Positions 46,134 through 56,290 of a stretch of DNA of 64,000 nucleotides are shown in pieces; within the stretch, counting starts at the first letter, position 1, and each line of letters begins with the position of its first letter. The DNA lies in contig OX638372.1 of the NCBI GenBank assembly GCA_951812925.1, forward strand, positions 44,638,245-44,702,244, read 5' to 3'. Position numbers and translations under genes: made by a program. The DNA comes from Calliopum simillimum. Its lineage: Eukaryota; Arthropoda; Insecta; Diptera; Lauxaniidae. The notes beneath the pieces were generated by a model. That model saw only the letters and a program-made list of their open reading frames with translations, did no database searches and was not told where the DNA came from.

Positions 46134-46740
46134 CGTAAGATACATTTTTTTTTTCTGGCAAGAAACATAGTTTTACTTTGGCTCGATACATTGTGTCCAA
46201 GCTTTTTCTAATTTGTTAATTACTTCCAAATGATAAGTTTTCTCAAAGCCCTCAAAATATGTAGGCGTTTGTTCAATTAATACGAACTTTTCAGTCAGCG
46301 TTTGTTTTAGTAATGACCTTTTCATTCGATTCAAATCTCAGCCATATCTTGAAGACTGGAAAAAGGAAATAGTCCAAGAAGGCTACATCTATCGTATCGT
46401 ATCCCTATTTATGTGTTTTTGCCATGACGATGACAAATGTGTGGACCCGTAAATTGCCTTGATGAAGCAGCACTTTTTTCTTTGTCAAATGCTACCGTTT
46501 ATTCTTCAAATCATTATCAAATCTATCCAAAAGCTTGAGATAATATTCGGTGGTGATCGTGTTACCCTTTTCAGTTCAATTGATTTGAAAGAAAACGCGT
46601 GCATCCCAAAAAACAGTGGTCTTGATCTTACTGGCTGACAGACCTACCTTGGCATTCTTTGGTGCACGTTCTCCCGAAGAAACAAACTATATACATGTTC
46701 TGTCCATGTTTTCACTTGTATATGGAAGATGCATTATAAT
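46134..46740 (-). pseudogene. Old mariner transposase relic, interrupted by the 44846-46131 mariner
   Basis: Read on the minus strand with several frame changes, it shows FFWDARVFFQIN-like remains, then VLLHQGN (second catalytic Asp lost). The C-terminal block YFEGFEKTYHLEVINKLEKA and WTQCIEP is close to mariner C-termini. On the other side of the younger mariner, 44807-44843 (AAGGCTGTTTGATAAGTTC) looks like this relic's own inverted terminus. The younger element would thus have landed inside the relic's 3' end. Confidence 0.65.
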
Positions 46741-47703
46741 TTATATTATCTTTTCCATATCAAAAACGTTATAACAAAGAAAATATACTATATATTTATT
46801 AAAATTAAAGTGCACTATTTTTAATGAAATTCATTTGACACTTTGATTACGAGGATCGCAATTTAGTAGTCACATTAATATGACACCGTAGGCAAGCAGC
46901 TCCTACTAACTACAGGTTGCAGTACAGAGCAGTATTAACTCATTGGTAGGTAAGTAGGTAGGTAGGTAGCATCTTCATCAACAAAGAAAAAAAAAAAACC
47001 AGAGCCCACCTGACTGCCCGCAATACAAACATGTGCCATAAATCATGTCACATCTTGGTGTCTGCTCTTGGGGTTGCTGCAATGTAATTTAGAGGAGTTT
47101 TTTCTCTTCATAGCAATCAACCTGAACCGTGTGTCATGCTGATTTATGAGGCGTGGCATCATCTCACCTTGGTGCGTTGTTATTTAATTGAGAAAGAGCG
47201 ATTATTAAAATGTGAAATATGATATATATAGGTTGGGTTATGATTCAAAATTGTAGATATTATGTTGCAAATTTATGCCTACACTCATTTTTTAGCAAAA
47301 AAACTGAAATTAAAGTGTAAATTGTATATTCGTGTGGATTTAATCGTCAGAAAAACGCACTTTTTAGACCTTTAAAATACTGAAATGCTAACAATATGTA
47401 TCACTTTAAGGTAGCCAATCTATATAGCAGTCTCTAATGTTAATTGAAAGACAGTTTCGCTTACTTGTAACTTTTTTCAAACTGAATTTGAAATTTAAAA
47501 TTCAGATTGCTCACTTATGGTTTTTTCTAGTCTTTATTCCCCTTTGATTTTCTACTAAACTCTTTCTTCTTTTCCTGCCAATGTTGTCAGATTTTATGCC
47601 ATCCTTGCTTTTATAATACACTGACTGTTTAATAATATCTTTTTCGTTTTTGGTCGTATTTTTTTAAGCTGCCATAATATATAATTATCGCTTTCATAAA
47701 TAT
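46741..47703. other. Noncoding stretch
   Basis: A GGTAGGTA run lies near 46945-46967. No gene or recognised repeat. Confidence 0.45.
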
Positions 47704-48180
47704 TTTTATACCCTAGACTAAAGTCTTTCGATTTGTAAGAAGCATTTTGAATATTTTGAGTATAAGAAAAGTGCCACTCAGTCTTGTCCGAATTAAAAAA
47801 TTCTTTGTTCAGAGCTTGCATTTATTATAGTTATTATCTCAGTAATATTTGGTTGGATTAAACGATTTCAGTTTAGCATTTTCAAACTTTTGCTTATATC
47901 GGAGGTACCACGCCCTCTTACCTGAATTCATAAAAATTTTGTTCAGAGCTTGCTACTACTTTTCGTAGTATTTGTGGTTATTTTGGTTGCCTTATCTTTA
48001 ATAATGCTCATAAATTTGCAGTTTTTGTTTTTTTGCATGGGCAGTGGTCGTGTCTGTTCACCTACATATTTCGATCGTTTTCAATTCCACGAGTTAACTT
48101 TTACTATGCAGTCAGTGTACAAAATGCCTTTAAGCTAGCTTGCTTATTTTTTCCGCGAAAAATATTTCCACGGAGATAGG
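47704..48180 (+). mobile_element. TACCCT-family element, 3'-truncated and diverged
   Basis: It starts TTTATACCCTAGACTAAAG, followed by tandem units near 47770 and 47895 (CTTTTGCTTATATCGGAGG) and the GGGCAGTGGTCGTGTC segment. It breaks off after AAATATTTCCACGGAG. It is older than most other copies judging by divergence. Confidence 0.7.
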
Positions 48181-48668
48181 TGCAAGAGGCCCCTAACAAA
48201 ATGCTAACGTACTCATATGGGTTTATATAATCTGTGTTTCTCTTTCCATTTGCTTTTATTCCTAGTTCTAAGGCTACGTTTAGTTTTCATTATTGTACTA
48301 TTGGTTTTTTAAGTGCTTACGTTATTATTGTAAGTGCGATATCTTTGTAAATGTATATAATTCATTTTTAATATTGGAGTATAGATGTTAATGACATCTT
48401 AGAACATATTTCCATAAAAAAATAATTTTTGAAAAAACGACGCATGCGTTATTGTTGCGATGAGGGATGTATGTAATCTTTATTTTCAAGAAAATTTCGG
48501 TATCCTTTTTGTAAAGTTATGAGTAAAAAACCTTTTTTTTTTTTTGTCTTAATGGGCTTACAGGAGAATCAAAAATGCTACATTGGTTTTCCTGGAAACT
48601 AAAAAAAAAAGCAGATATCGTTGTTAAGAGTCTACTTTTGGTGTGGAGATTAATCTTAATTTCGAACT
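48181..48668. other. Noncoding spacer
   Basis: Nothing recognised. Confidence 0.4.
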
Positions 48669-48824
48669 TACCCTACACCCAGGGTATACTCAATTTGTCT
48701 TTTCGTTTGTAACGCTGAAAAGAGACGTGGCAAGTATTGAAAATAATAAACATATATTGTTAATCAGCATCACCTCCTGAGTTGACATCTGTCCATCTGT
48801 TGAAATTGTATCAATATTTTTTGG

Positions 48825-50280
48825 TTCCACTCAAAAGCGGCCAAAAAATAGCGGCCAAAAAAAAGGGGCCAAAAAATAGCGGCCAAAAAAAAGCGGCCAA
48901 AGAAAAAAAGGGGCCGAATACAAAAAAGGGCCAAAAAATAGCGGCCAAACAAAAAAGGGGCCAAAAATGGTTAAAGTGTTAAATTATCATTATTTTGATA
49001 AAAATCAAAGACATTAGGTAAAATAGTAAAGTAAATTGACAAATTGTGTAAATAATAAATGGAAAAAGTTAGTTGAGAAGTGCAATGAAGTTAATTATAG
49101 TGAATGTGATTGCTGACATTAGTTAAGTATTCGTAAATTTCAGCATGAGTGAGATCTTCAGTTACCCATTTGGGCTCAAATCCAGAAACTACAGTCTTGA
49201 GGCGAATGTTAGCTTCTCGATATCGCTTGCCTCTTTTTTCCTTTTTTTTGGCCCCCTTTTATATTGGGTGTACAACTTAAAAACCGGAATTTGACGGTGG
49301 ATGTCCGTACTAACAAATATCGTGAAAGCTCGAACTTTATATATATGTCATTTTGAAGGTACATTTGACAGCTGTCAAAATCAGTCAACAAAACAATTTT
49401 ATCTTTTGTGCATCATTATTATTTTTCACGATGAATAACTTCGAAAATTGGAGAAAAAGACAGCATTTGCGGGAGGTTCTGTTGGGTCATTTTTTTGCAA
49501 AGAAAACTGCTGCCAAAAGTCATTTTTGCATCGGATCGTGACTGGGGATGAAAAATGGATCCATTACGACAACCCGAAACGCAAACATTCATATATGAAG
49601 CACGGACAACCAGGACCTTCCCAGCCAAAGGCAAATATCCATGGTGCCAAGGTAACGCTCTGTAATGCTCACAGGTGACCTCTATCGAACACAATTAATA
49701 CGTTTGAAGCGTGCCGTCATCGAAAAACGCCCGGAAAATGCGACCAGACACGAAGCAATAATTTTTCATCATGACAACGCTCGGCCACATATTGCTGCCC
49801 CAGTCAAAAATTACCTGGAAAAAAACGGAAAACAACGGATGGGAAATTTTGCCTCACCCGCTTTATAGCCCAGACCTTGCACCATCAGACTACCATTTGT
49901 TCCGATCGATGCAGAATGCCCTATCAAGAATACGCTTCACTTAATTTCAAGATATCGAAAATTGGATAGATTCATTTTTGGCCGCCAAGCCGGCGCAATT
50001 TTTTTGGGATGGAATTCATGAATTGCCTGAAAGATGGGGAAATGTTGTAGCTTCCAATGAACAATACTTTGAATAAAATATATTGTAACATTTTTCCACA
50101 ATAAAGCATCAAATTTCGCTAAAAAATTACGGTTTTTAAGTTGTACACCCAATATTTGGCCCCTTTTTTATTTGGCCGCTATTTTTTGGCCCCTTTTTTA
50201 TTTGGCCGCTATTTTTTGGCCCCTTTTTGTTGGCCCCTTTTTTTTGGCCGCTATTTTTTTGGCCGCTTATGAGTACCTCC
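48825..50280. mobile_element. Foldback element with GGCC-A-tract tandem arms
   Basis: The left arm (48825-48966) is a tandem of GGCCAAAAAATAGC / GGCCAAAAAAAAGG units. The right arm (about 49240-49261 and 50155-50271) is the same array inverted. Outer ends ACTCAAAAGCGGCC and, inverted, ACTCATAAGCGGCC match. The flanks carry an 11-bp direct repeat ATATTTTTTGG (48814-48824, 50281-50291) present once in the host repeat. About 270 bp of unique sequence (48970-49240) lies between the arms. It has no coding capacity of its own. The layout resembles FB/Galileo or foldback MULEs; the class is uncertain. Confidence 0.75.
49264..50152 (+). mobile_element. mariner-like element, internally deleted, nested in the foldback arm
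   Basis: Ends TTGGGTGTACAACTTAAAAA and inverted TTGGGTGTACAACTTAAAAA lie between TA (49262-49263, 50153-50154). It is 889 bp against ~1.3 kb usual. MNNFENWRKRQHLREVLL runs to AKKTAAKSH, then jumps out of frame to LHRIVTGDEKWIHYDNPKRK (first Asp). A later frame change gives [28 protein letters not shown] (second Asp), and after another shift [13 protein letters not shown] (third Asp). Most of the DNA-binding half is deleted. It is a sibling of 5761-6619, with a different deletion. Confidence 0.9.
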
Positions 50281-50462
50281 ATATTTTTTGGGAGCAATGT
50301 TATTCGATGAAATTTGATGCACTGCATCTGTCATCAAAGTTAATTCATGGGATTGAAAATTAGCGAAATCGATCAAAGGACACGCCTACCGCCCATACAA
50401 AAAATACATTCAAAACGCAATATTATGAGTACTATTTGCAATTACACAAGCTAAATACACAG

Positions 50463-51193
50463 GCAGTGACTGTTTTGGGCTTATTTTTGCAAAAAAATTT
50501 TAATTGCACCAATCAATGAGCTAAGGTCGAAATATATTTTGGACCTGACCAGAGGTGTCTCCGACCCCTTAAAGTAACTGTTTTGAGCCCATTTTTGGCA
50601 AAAGTTTTAATTGCACCAATCAATGTGCTAAGGTCGAAAAATATTTTGGACCTGACCAGAGGTGTCCCCTACCCCTTTAAGTGACTGTTTTGGGCCCATT
50701 TTTGTCAAACATTTTTATTGCACCAATCGATGGGGATGGTCGAAAATAGCTCAAAAGAGTGGTCGGAGGTTCAATTGGTCACGTCGAAAAAATATTTTCG
50801 ACCTTAGCTCATCGATTGGTGGAATAAACATTTTTTACAAAAATGGGCCCAAAACGGTCACTTAGAGGGATCGGAAACATCTCTGGTCAGGTCTAAAATA
50901 TATTTTCGACCTTAGCTTATTGATTTGTGCAATAAAATTTTTTTGCAAAAGTGGACCCAAAACGGTCACTTAGAGGGGTCGGGGACTCCTCTGGTCATGT
51001 CCAAAATGTGTTTTCGACTTTTCCCCATCGATTGGTGCAGTAAAATTTTTTTATAGAAATGCGCCCAAAATGGTCACTTACAGGAGTCGGCGACACAGCT
51101 AATCATGTCCAATATCTATTTTCGACCTTTCCCCATCGATTGGTGCAGTCAAATTCTTTTACAGAAATGCGCCCAAAACGGTCACTTAGAGCA
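50463..51193. mobile_element. Foldback repeat with ~130-bp tandem units in both arms
   Basis: Units begin GTGACTGTTTTGGGCCCATT and continue TTGCACCAATCAATG, AAGGTCGAAAA, TTTTGGACCTGACCAG, AGGTGTC. Two and a half forward units occupy 50463-50745. About four inverted units (GGCCCAAAACGGTCACTTAG) fill 50755-51193. Target duplication not found. No coding capacity. Confidence 0.7.
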
Positions 51194-51419
51194 TATAATC
51201 TCGTATACTTACTTCAGTCACTGGGTCTTTTTGCAAGGTATTTTTTTTTTTTTTTTTTGACTTTTTTATCCAAAAAAAAAACTTTTATATGAGTAGTTTT
51301 TTGAAAACTTTTAAAAACTGTTATTTTTAGAAGTTTTCAAAAACTTTAATTTGCAAAATTTTTTGAATAAAAGTTTAAAAGTTTCAAGGTCTAACACTAG
51401 GGATAGTATTTATAAGCAA
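51194..51419. other. T-run and AAAAGTTTT-rich spacer
   Basis: A long T run at about 51240 and AAAACTTTTAAAAAC-like segments, similar in style to 12540-12740. No gene. Confidence 0.35.
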
Positions 51420-51669
51420 GTGAATTCGGAAAAAAATTGCGTTACATCCATATAAGAAAAAGTTCAAAATGCTTCATTGAAAGCGTTTTTTGAGATAATA
51501 AAACCAAATCTCTCTCAGACACTAAGAACAGTAAGTGCAAGATGTAGCAAAAACTTAGAAAATTCGGTCAAAAGGGCATGGCATCGCCCGTACTAGTAAA
51601 ATTTTCAAAATACTGCAGTGTAGTGTATTTAATTTTTGGCCAGCCCAAAGATTACACCCCCTTACTAGT
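51420..51669 (-). mobile_element. TACCCT-family element, 5'-end fragment
   Basis: Two tandem units, then GCAGTGTAGTGTATTTAA, TTGGCCAGCCCAA and CACCCCCTTACTAGT (51669). The 3' half is missing. Confidence 0.75.
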
Positions 51670-53163
51670 TTCATGAAGTAAAAAAAAAAAACATGAAATT
51701 TTTGAAAAATGGGGAAAATTCAAAAAACTTTCTAATGCTTTTACCGCTGGACTGATACATTCCGAGTTATCCATAAAAAAATAGTTTTCATAGACTTCGA
51801 CAATATTTTTTTTTAAGAATATCCCCTGAACCGACTGTCCGGCATCAAATATTTTGAAAATTTCCAAAAACTGTTTAAAGCTTCGAATAAAGTCAATTTG
51901 TTATAAATATGGACAAAGTCGGAATTTAAGGAAAAAACACTATTAAATTAAAAATAATAAATATTCAAAAAAACTATGGGATAGTTTAAGATATTCAAAT
52001 AATTTTTTAAAATATTGAGAAACACAAGAAAGTGTCATAACAGCTTTATCAAACAAAGCGAATATATTTGTGTGTCTGAAGGTTAGTGAAGGTGAATCTT
52101 CTAAAACTGTTGCTTGCTGGCTCTTGTTGTTGACTGCCTGCAAATTGCTTTTCCTTTTGCAAAGGTGGAGCCCACCAAAGTTGCTTTTTTCATTTTGTAG
52201 ATGGCGTTCCTCTCTTAAAATTTCATTATCATGAAGTTCAGTAGGGTCATGAGAGTTTTAAGGTGGTGAAGTGGTGTTACTTTGGCTGCTGATGCTGCTG
52301 CTATTAAAACTGTAGGAAACTATCAAATAACTTGGAGCCTTTAAGCGCAAATACACACAGATACAGCAATGATCGTTTTGTATTATATACATACATACAC
52401 ATATGTATGCATGTGCGTAACAAATATTGAATTTTATTATGTGGCTTTTGTACTTTGAATAAAATGAAATGGAAAAGAAAAACAAAAGCAAAACCCTGAT
52501 AAACCAGTTCTAATACAAAGGGCTAAAACATGCGAAAAAAAAAAAACTTGCAACAGCAAAGAAAGCATCAGCAACATGTTGAATACACAAAAAAAAAAAA
52601 AGGAAAAAATTGCTGGCAACAGCTCCATAGAGCAGGATAAACTGACTGAGGCAGTAAAGCATGAACTAGCGATTCTTGGAAAGCAACTGTATTTGAAAAG
52701 GGAAAACCGGTTGCAGGTTACCAGCAGCATCAGCAGCAGCATCTTTGTCTTGCAACTTTTTTGCTTAACGTAGTTGGTATCAGCATATTTTCTTATGTTG
52801 TGGCTTTAAAGATTCTTCTCATTTTTTTCTATTTAGCATTTCTAAATTGGAAGTGGAAGTGATCAATATACAAATGGACATGCTTATGTATTGATATCTT
52901 TTTATGTATGTGGACATAAATCTCTGCAAGGGAAAAATAAATTTGTAGAGAGTTTTGTGGACTTTTACTGCTGAAGTTGAAAATTGTTAAATGTCGTATT
53001 TTAACTTTGGTCTCTTTTATTTGTATTCATAAGTGCTTCATTGATTCGCCAGCTTAAACATAAAAAATTTTAAATATCATAATGACTTATATTTAATATT
53101 GTTCTGCTTCAATTTACGACTTTTGTAAATTTTTCTAGAAAAAATAATATTCTTCTTAGGTCC
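51670..53163. other. Noncoding stretch
   Basis: It contains AGCAGCATCAGCAGCAGC near 52725 and ACATACATACACATATG near 52391. No supported gene. Confidence 0.45.
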
Positions 53164-53759
53164 GAATTCAGAGTCCTTAGTTTACTGATGACAAAAAATT
53201 AACCAACAACATTTTATTATGTAGCCTTTAGTTAACCATTCGTTAAGCTCTCAAATTTCATTGGTTAACCAACCGCTGATGCTGAAGAAATAGGATCCAC
53301 ATAAGTTTTGGGAAAATTCTAAAAATATGTTGTTGCAGAAAAGTTTGGGTCTGATATCGAAAGCGACGCAGATGAAATTTGGAATATTGTGGTTGATCGT
53401 CGGCTTCAACATTGAAATCTTTCACACTTGCAGTTTTTTGCACCAAATTATATTTTTGTGCCCATCCACTAATTTGATCAGTGCACGGATGGAAGATGGA
53501 TTCACTTCTTTATCGTTAAAATTTGCTGCGCGTGCGTTTTCCATCATTTTTGTTATTTTATTTTCCCAACCACAAACCAACATAAGCCAAAAACATATGT
53601 TTTTACAAAACCTACAAATAAAATTCAAAAATTTTTCCGTTTTGACATATTTTTGTCCTGTCCATTGCTAACCAACGCACTGTGAATGTGAAATACTATG
53701 TAGTTAAACTCTTGCCACCATTTTAGTTAACTAATTAGTAAACTAATGACCGTGAATCC
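53164..53759 (-). mobile_element. Short TIR element with a Myb/SANT-like coding relic
   Basis: Inverted ends GAATTCAGAGTCCTTAGTTT and GGATTCACGGTCATTAGTTT match at 18 of 22 positions. The minus strand (53628-53422) carries ENARAANFNDKEVNPSSIRALIKLVDGHKNII, cited here as segments RAANFNDKEV and ALIKLVDGHKNII. This resembles the start of Myb/SANT-like domains found with Harbinger elements (…RxxNFTxxE…LIxLVxxxKxII…). GTTAACCA motifs recur near both ends. A Harbinger origin is plausible, but a clean TWA duplication was not found. Confidence 0.45.
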
Positions 53760-54201
53760 TAAGTCAGTTCTTCAAGTTTTCAAATATTTGAAGATAAGAA
53801 GATAAGTCCGTGTTTTTTGTATGGAAATTGTTGTTTCGCAATTTTTTGTGATGGAAAACACTTTTGAACAGAGATATGGCTCAATGGAACATATCAGTCT
53901 GAATACTGATAAGATAATTTGGTCCAGTAATGCTAAATAACTCAAAACTAAAGCTGGCGGATCTATCCCATGTACCCTTTTCCTACGGGTACCTATGTAG
54001 AAGTTTCTCTAAGGAAGCGTTTCTAAGAAATGTTCTCTTGGAAACGGGTATTAGAAACATTTCTCAACTTAGACTCGTTTGACTACTGAGAAATATTACC
54101 TTTGGTCTAAGGAAACAGGTATGAGAAACGGGTTTGTGGAATGGTTCCATATATTTATGGAAACGTTTCTATGTGCAGATGCTTATTATGAATTAATCCC
54201 T
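53760..54201. other. Noncoding stretch with AGAAACGTTTCT-type motifs
   Basis: At 53990-54180 GTTTCT and AGAAAC blocks alternate, with TATTTATGGAAACG and CTATGTAGAAG pieces. It may be a small decayed hairpin repeat. No gene. Confidence 0.35.
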
Positions 54202-55900
54202 CAGGGCTGCCACCTGTTTTTATTTTAATTTTGGTAAAATTTAATTTTTATAAATAAAAAAAACATTTTGTCTGAAGCTCTTAGATAAATTTTTCTAGAT
54301 CCATCATACATTTTTAGGGTTGCCAACTGGTTATTTTCTAAAATTTCGTTAAAGTCATTCTTTTTGTGACTAAATTCAAATTTTTAGTTTCAGAAAAACT
54401 TTTTAGGAATTGTGCAAAACTTTCAGTGTTGCCGCCTGATTTTTTGTAAAATTTGCTTAAACCATATATTTATAAAAAAAATTTGATTTTGATCTTCAAA
54501 TGCTTAGGTAAACTTTTTAAAAATTAAATATTCATTGTTAGGGTTGCCACCTGGTTATCTTCCAAAGTTCTGTTAGAGTCATATTTTTTTTGACTTAATG
54601 TAAATTTTTGATTTCAGAAATGCTCAAATGAACTTTTTAAAAATTGTAAAAAACTGTTAGGGTTGCCAACTGGTTTTTTGCAAATTATACTGAAACCATT
54701 TATTTCCAAAAAAAAGTTTATCTTTAGTCTGAGAACGATTAGATAAACTTTTTAAAATCCCAAAAAGACATTTTTAGGGTTGCCACCTGATTATTTCATA
54801 TTTTTTGTGGCTAAATTCAAATTATTGGTTTCAGAAATGCTCAAATGAAGTTTTTAAAAATTGTTAAAAAACATTCAGGGTTGCCAACTGTTTATACCCT
54901 ACACACAGGGTATATTCACTTTGTCCTTCCGTTTGTAACGCAGAGAAGGAGGAGTGGCAGTTATAGAAAAGTATATATGTATACTATACAAGAATATATA
55001 CTTGATCAGCGTCACCTCTTGAGTCAATATAGCCATGTCCGTCTGCCTGGCTGGCTGGCTGGGTGGCTGGCTGGCTGGGTGGCTGGCTGGCTGTGTGTGG
55101 AAATACATTTTTTGGGAAAACTAAGCGAGATAATTCAATGTAATTTGGTACACAGCCTTTGTCGTCAAAGTTTGCTTGCGAGATTGAAAATGAGCGATAT
55201 CGGTCAATGGACACACCTACCGCCCATACGAAAAATATCTTCAAAATTCAAATTTTGGAGTATTTTTCACGACAATGCAACCAAAATACACATAAATACA
55301 AAAAATTGTAAGCGCAAGCTTTGAGCAAAAACTGGGCAAATTCGGACAAGAGGACGTGGCACCTCTCATATAAGCAAAAGCTTCAAAACGCTATACTGAA
55401 AGCGTTTTTTGAGATGATCGAATTTAATTTTACTCAGACACTAAAAACTATAAATGCAAGCTATAAGCAAAAACTAGATAAAATCGGATAAATGGGCGTG
55501 GCACTTCCCATATAAGCAAAAGCTTTAAAACGCATTTTTTGAGAAAATCCAACCAAATTTCACTTAAATACTAGAACTATAAATGCAAACTCTGAGAAAT
55601 AACTGGATGAATTCGGACAAGAGGGCGTTGCACCTCCCATATAAGCAAAATTTTCATAACACTGCTGTGTAGGGTATTTAGTGCTTAGCCAGGCCAAAGG
55701 TAACACCCTTACTAGTTTTTTTTTTAATTTTTCTCAAACCATATATTTAAAAAAAAATTTATTTTAGTCTTAAAATGCTAAGATAAACTTTTCGAAAATT
55801 CACCATTCATTTTTAAGGTTACGACCTGGTTATTTTCCAAAATTTTTTTAAAATCGTACCTTTTCTAAATAAATTCAAATTTTTAGTTTCAGAATCCAAA
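54202..55900. repeat. Dimeric ~115-bp minisatellite, split by a TACCCT-family element
   Basis: Unit starts with AGGGTTGCCAACTGG / GGGTTGCCACCTGG occur near 54202, 54316, 54425, 54540, 54659, 54776 and 54877, and again at 55814. Two unit types alternate: one continues TAAACCATATATTTA, the other GTGACTAAATTCAAATTTTT. The higher-order period is therefore about 230 bp. The array is interrupted at 54893-55716 in the middle of a unit and continues in register afterwards. Confidence 0.8.
54893..55716 (-). mobile_element. TACCCT-family element, full length, in the minisatellite
   Basis: It starts TATACCCTACACACAGGGTA and includes an expanded GGCTGGCTGGGT run (55048-55094). Three tandem units lie near 55345, 55495 and 55630. 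It ends TTAGCCAGGCCAAAGG, CACCCTTACTAGT (55716). Flanking host sequence (AACTGTT / TTTTTT) shows insertion within a T run, as reported for Helentron-type elements. Confidence 0.85.
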
Positions 55901-55929
55901 GCATACTGTTATTAATAATGCATGTTATT

Positions 55930-56290
55930 CTTAATTTAGAAACTAAAGCTTTCTAAGACGACTGCTTCCTCTGAACATATATTCTTATTTTGCATAGTTT
56001 TGATGGCAGCTTGACTGTCGATGTATATGGTTATATCAGCAGTTGATACATATATCCCTCATCGCTATCATCTTTGTCACCTCTGCTCTGCTTTTGCAAA
56101 TGTTTCTGATTCACATACCGAACACTTATCTGATGCAAAAAATTACTTTCAAAACCGGTTCCGATAATTAGTTTAGAATCATCTGTATACACGCCTAAAG
56201 TGGAACAATTAAGGACATCATTTTTCTCCCATTGTGGAAAGCATGGGAAATTGCCATATCTCTTTCGAGCAAGCACAAATGTCCATCAAC
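55930..56290 (-). pseudogene. LINE RNase H relic
   Basis: The minus strand reads NCSTLGVYTDDSKLIIGTGF (first RNase H motif) and, after loss of the middle and a frame change, ITIYIDSQAAIKTMQNKN (third motif, catalytic Asp kept). It differs in sequence from the LINE at 41030-42943 and from the relic at 10127-10416. Confidence 0.65.

Larger units (their letters stand above)
48669..50462 (-). mobile_element. TACCCT-family element, split by a foldback element
   Basis: The 3' hairpin part (TACCCTACACCCAGGGTATA) starts at 48669 and runs to 48824. It resumes at 50281 with GGAGCAATGTTATTCGATG and GGACACGCCTACCGCCC. It breaks off near 50462, where a second foldback repeat begins, so the tandem-unit half is missing. 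Confidence 0.8.
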
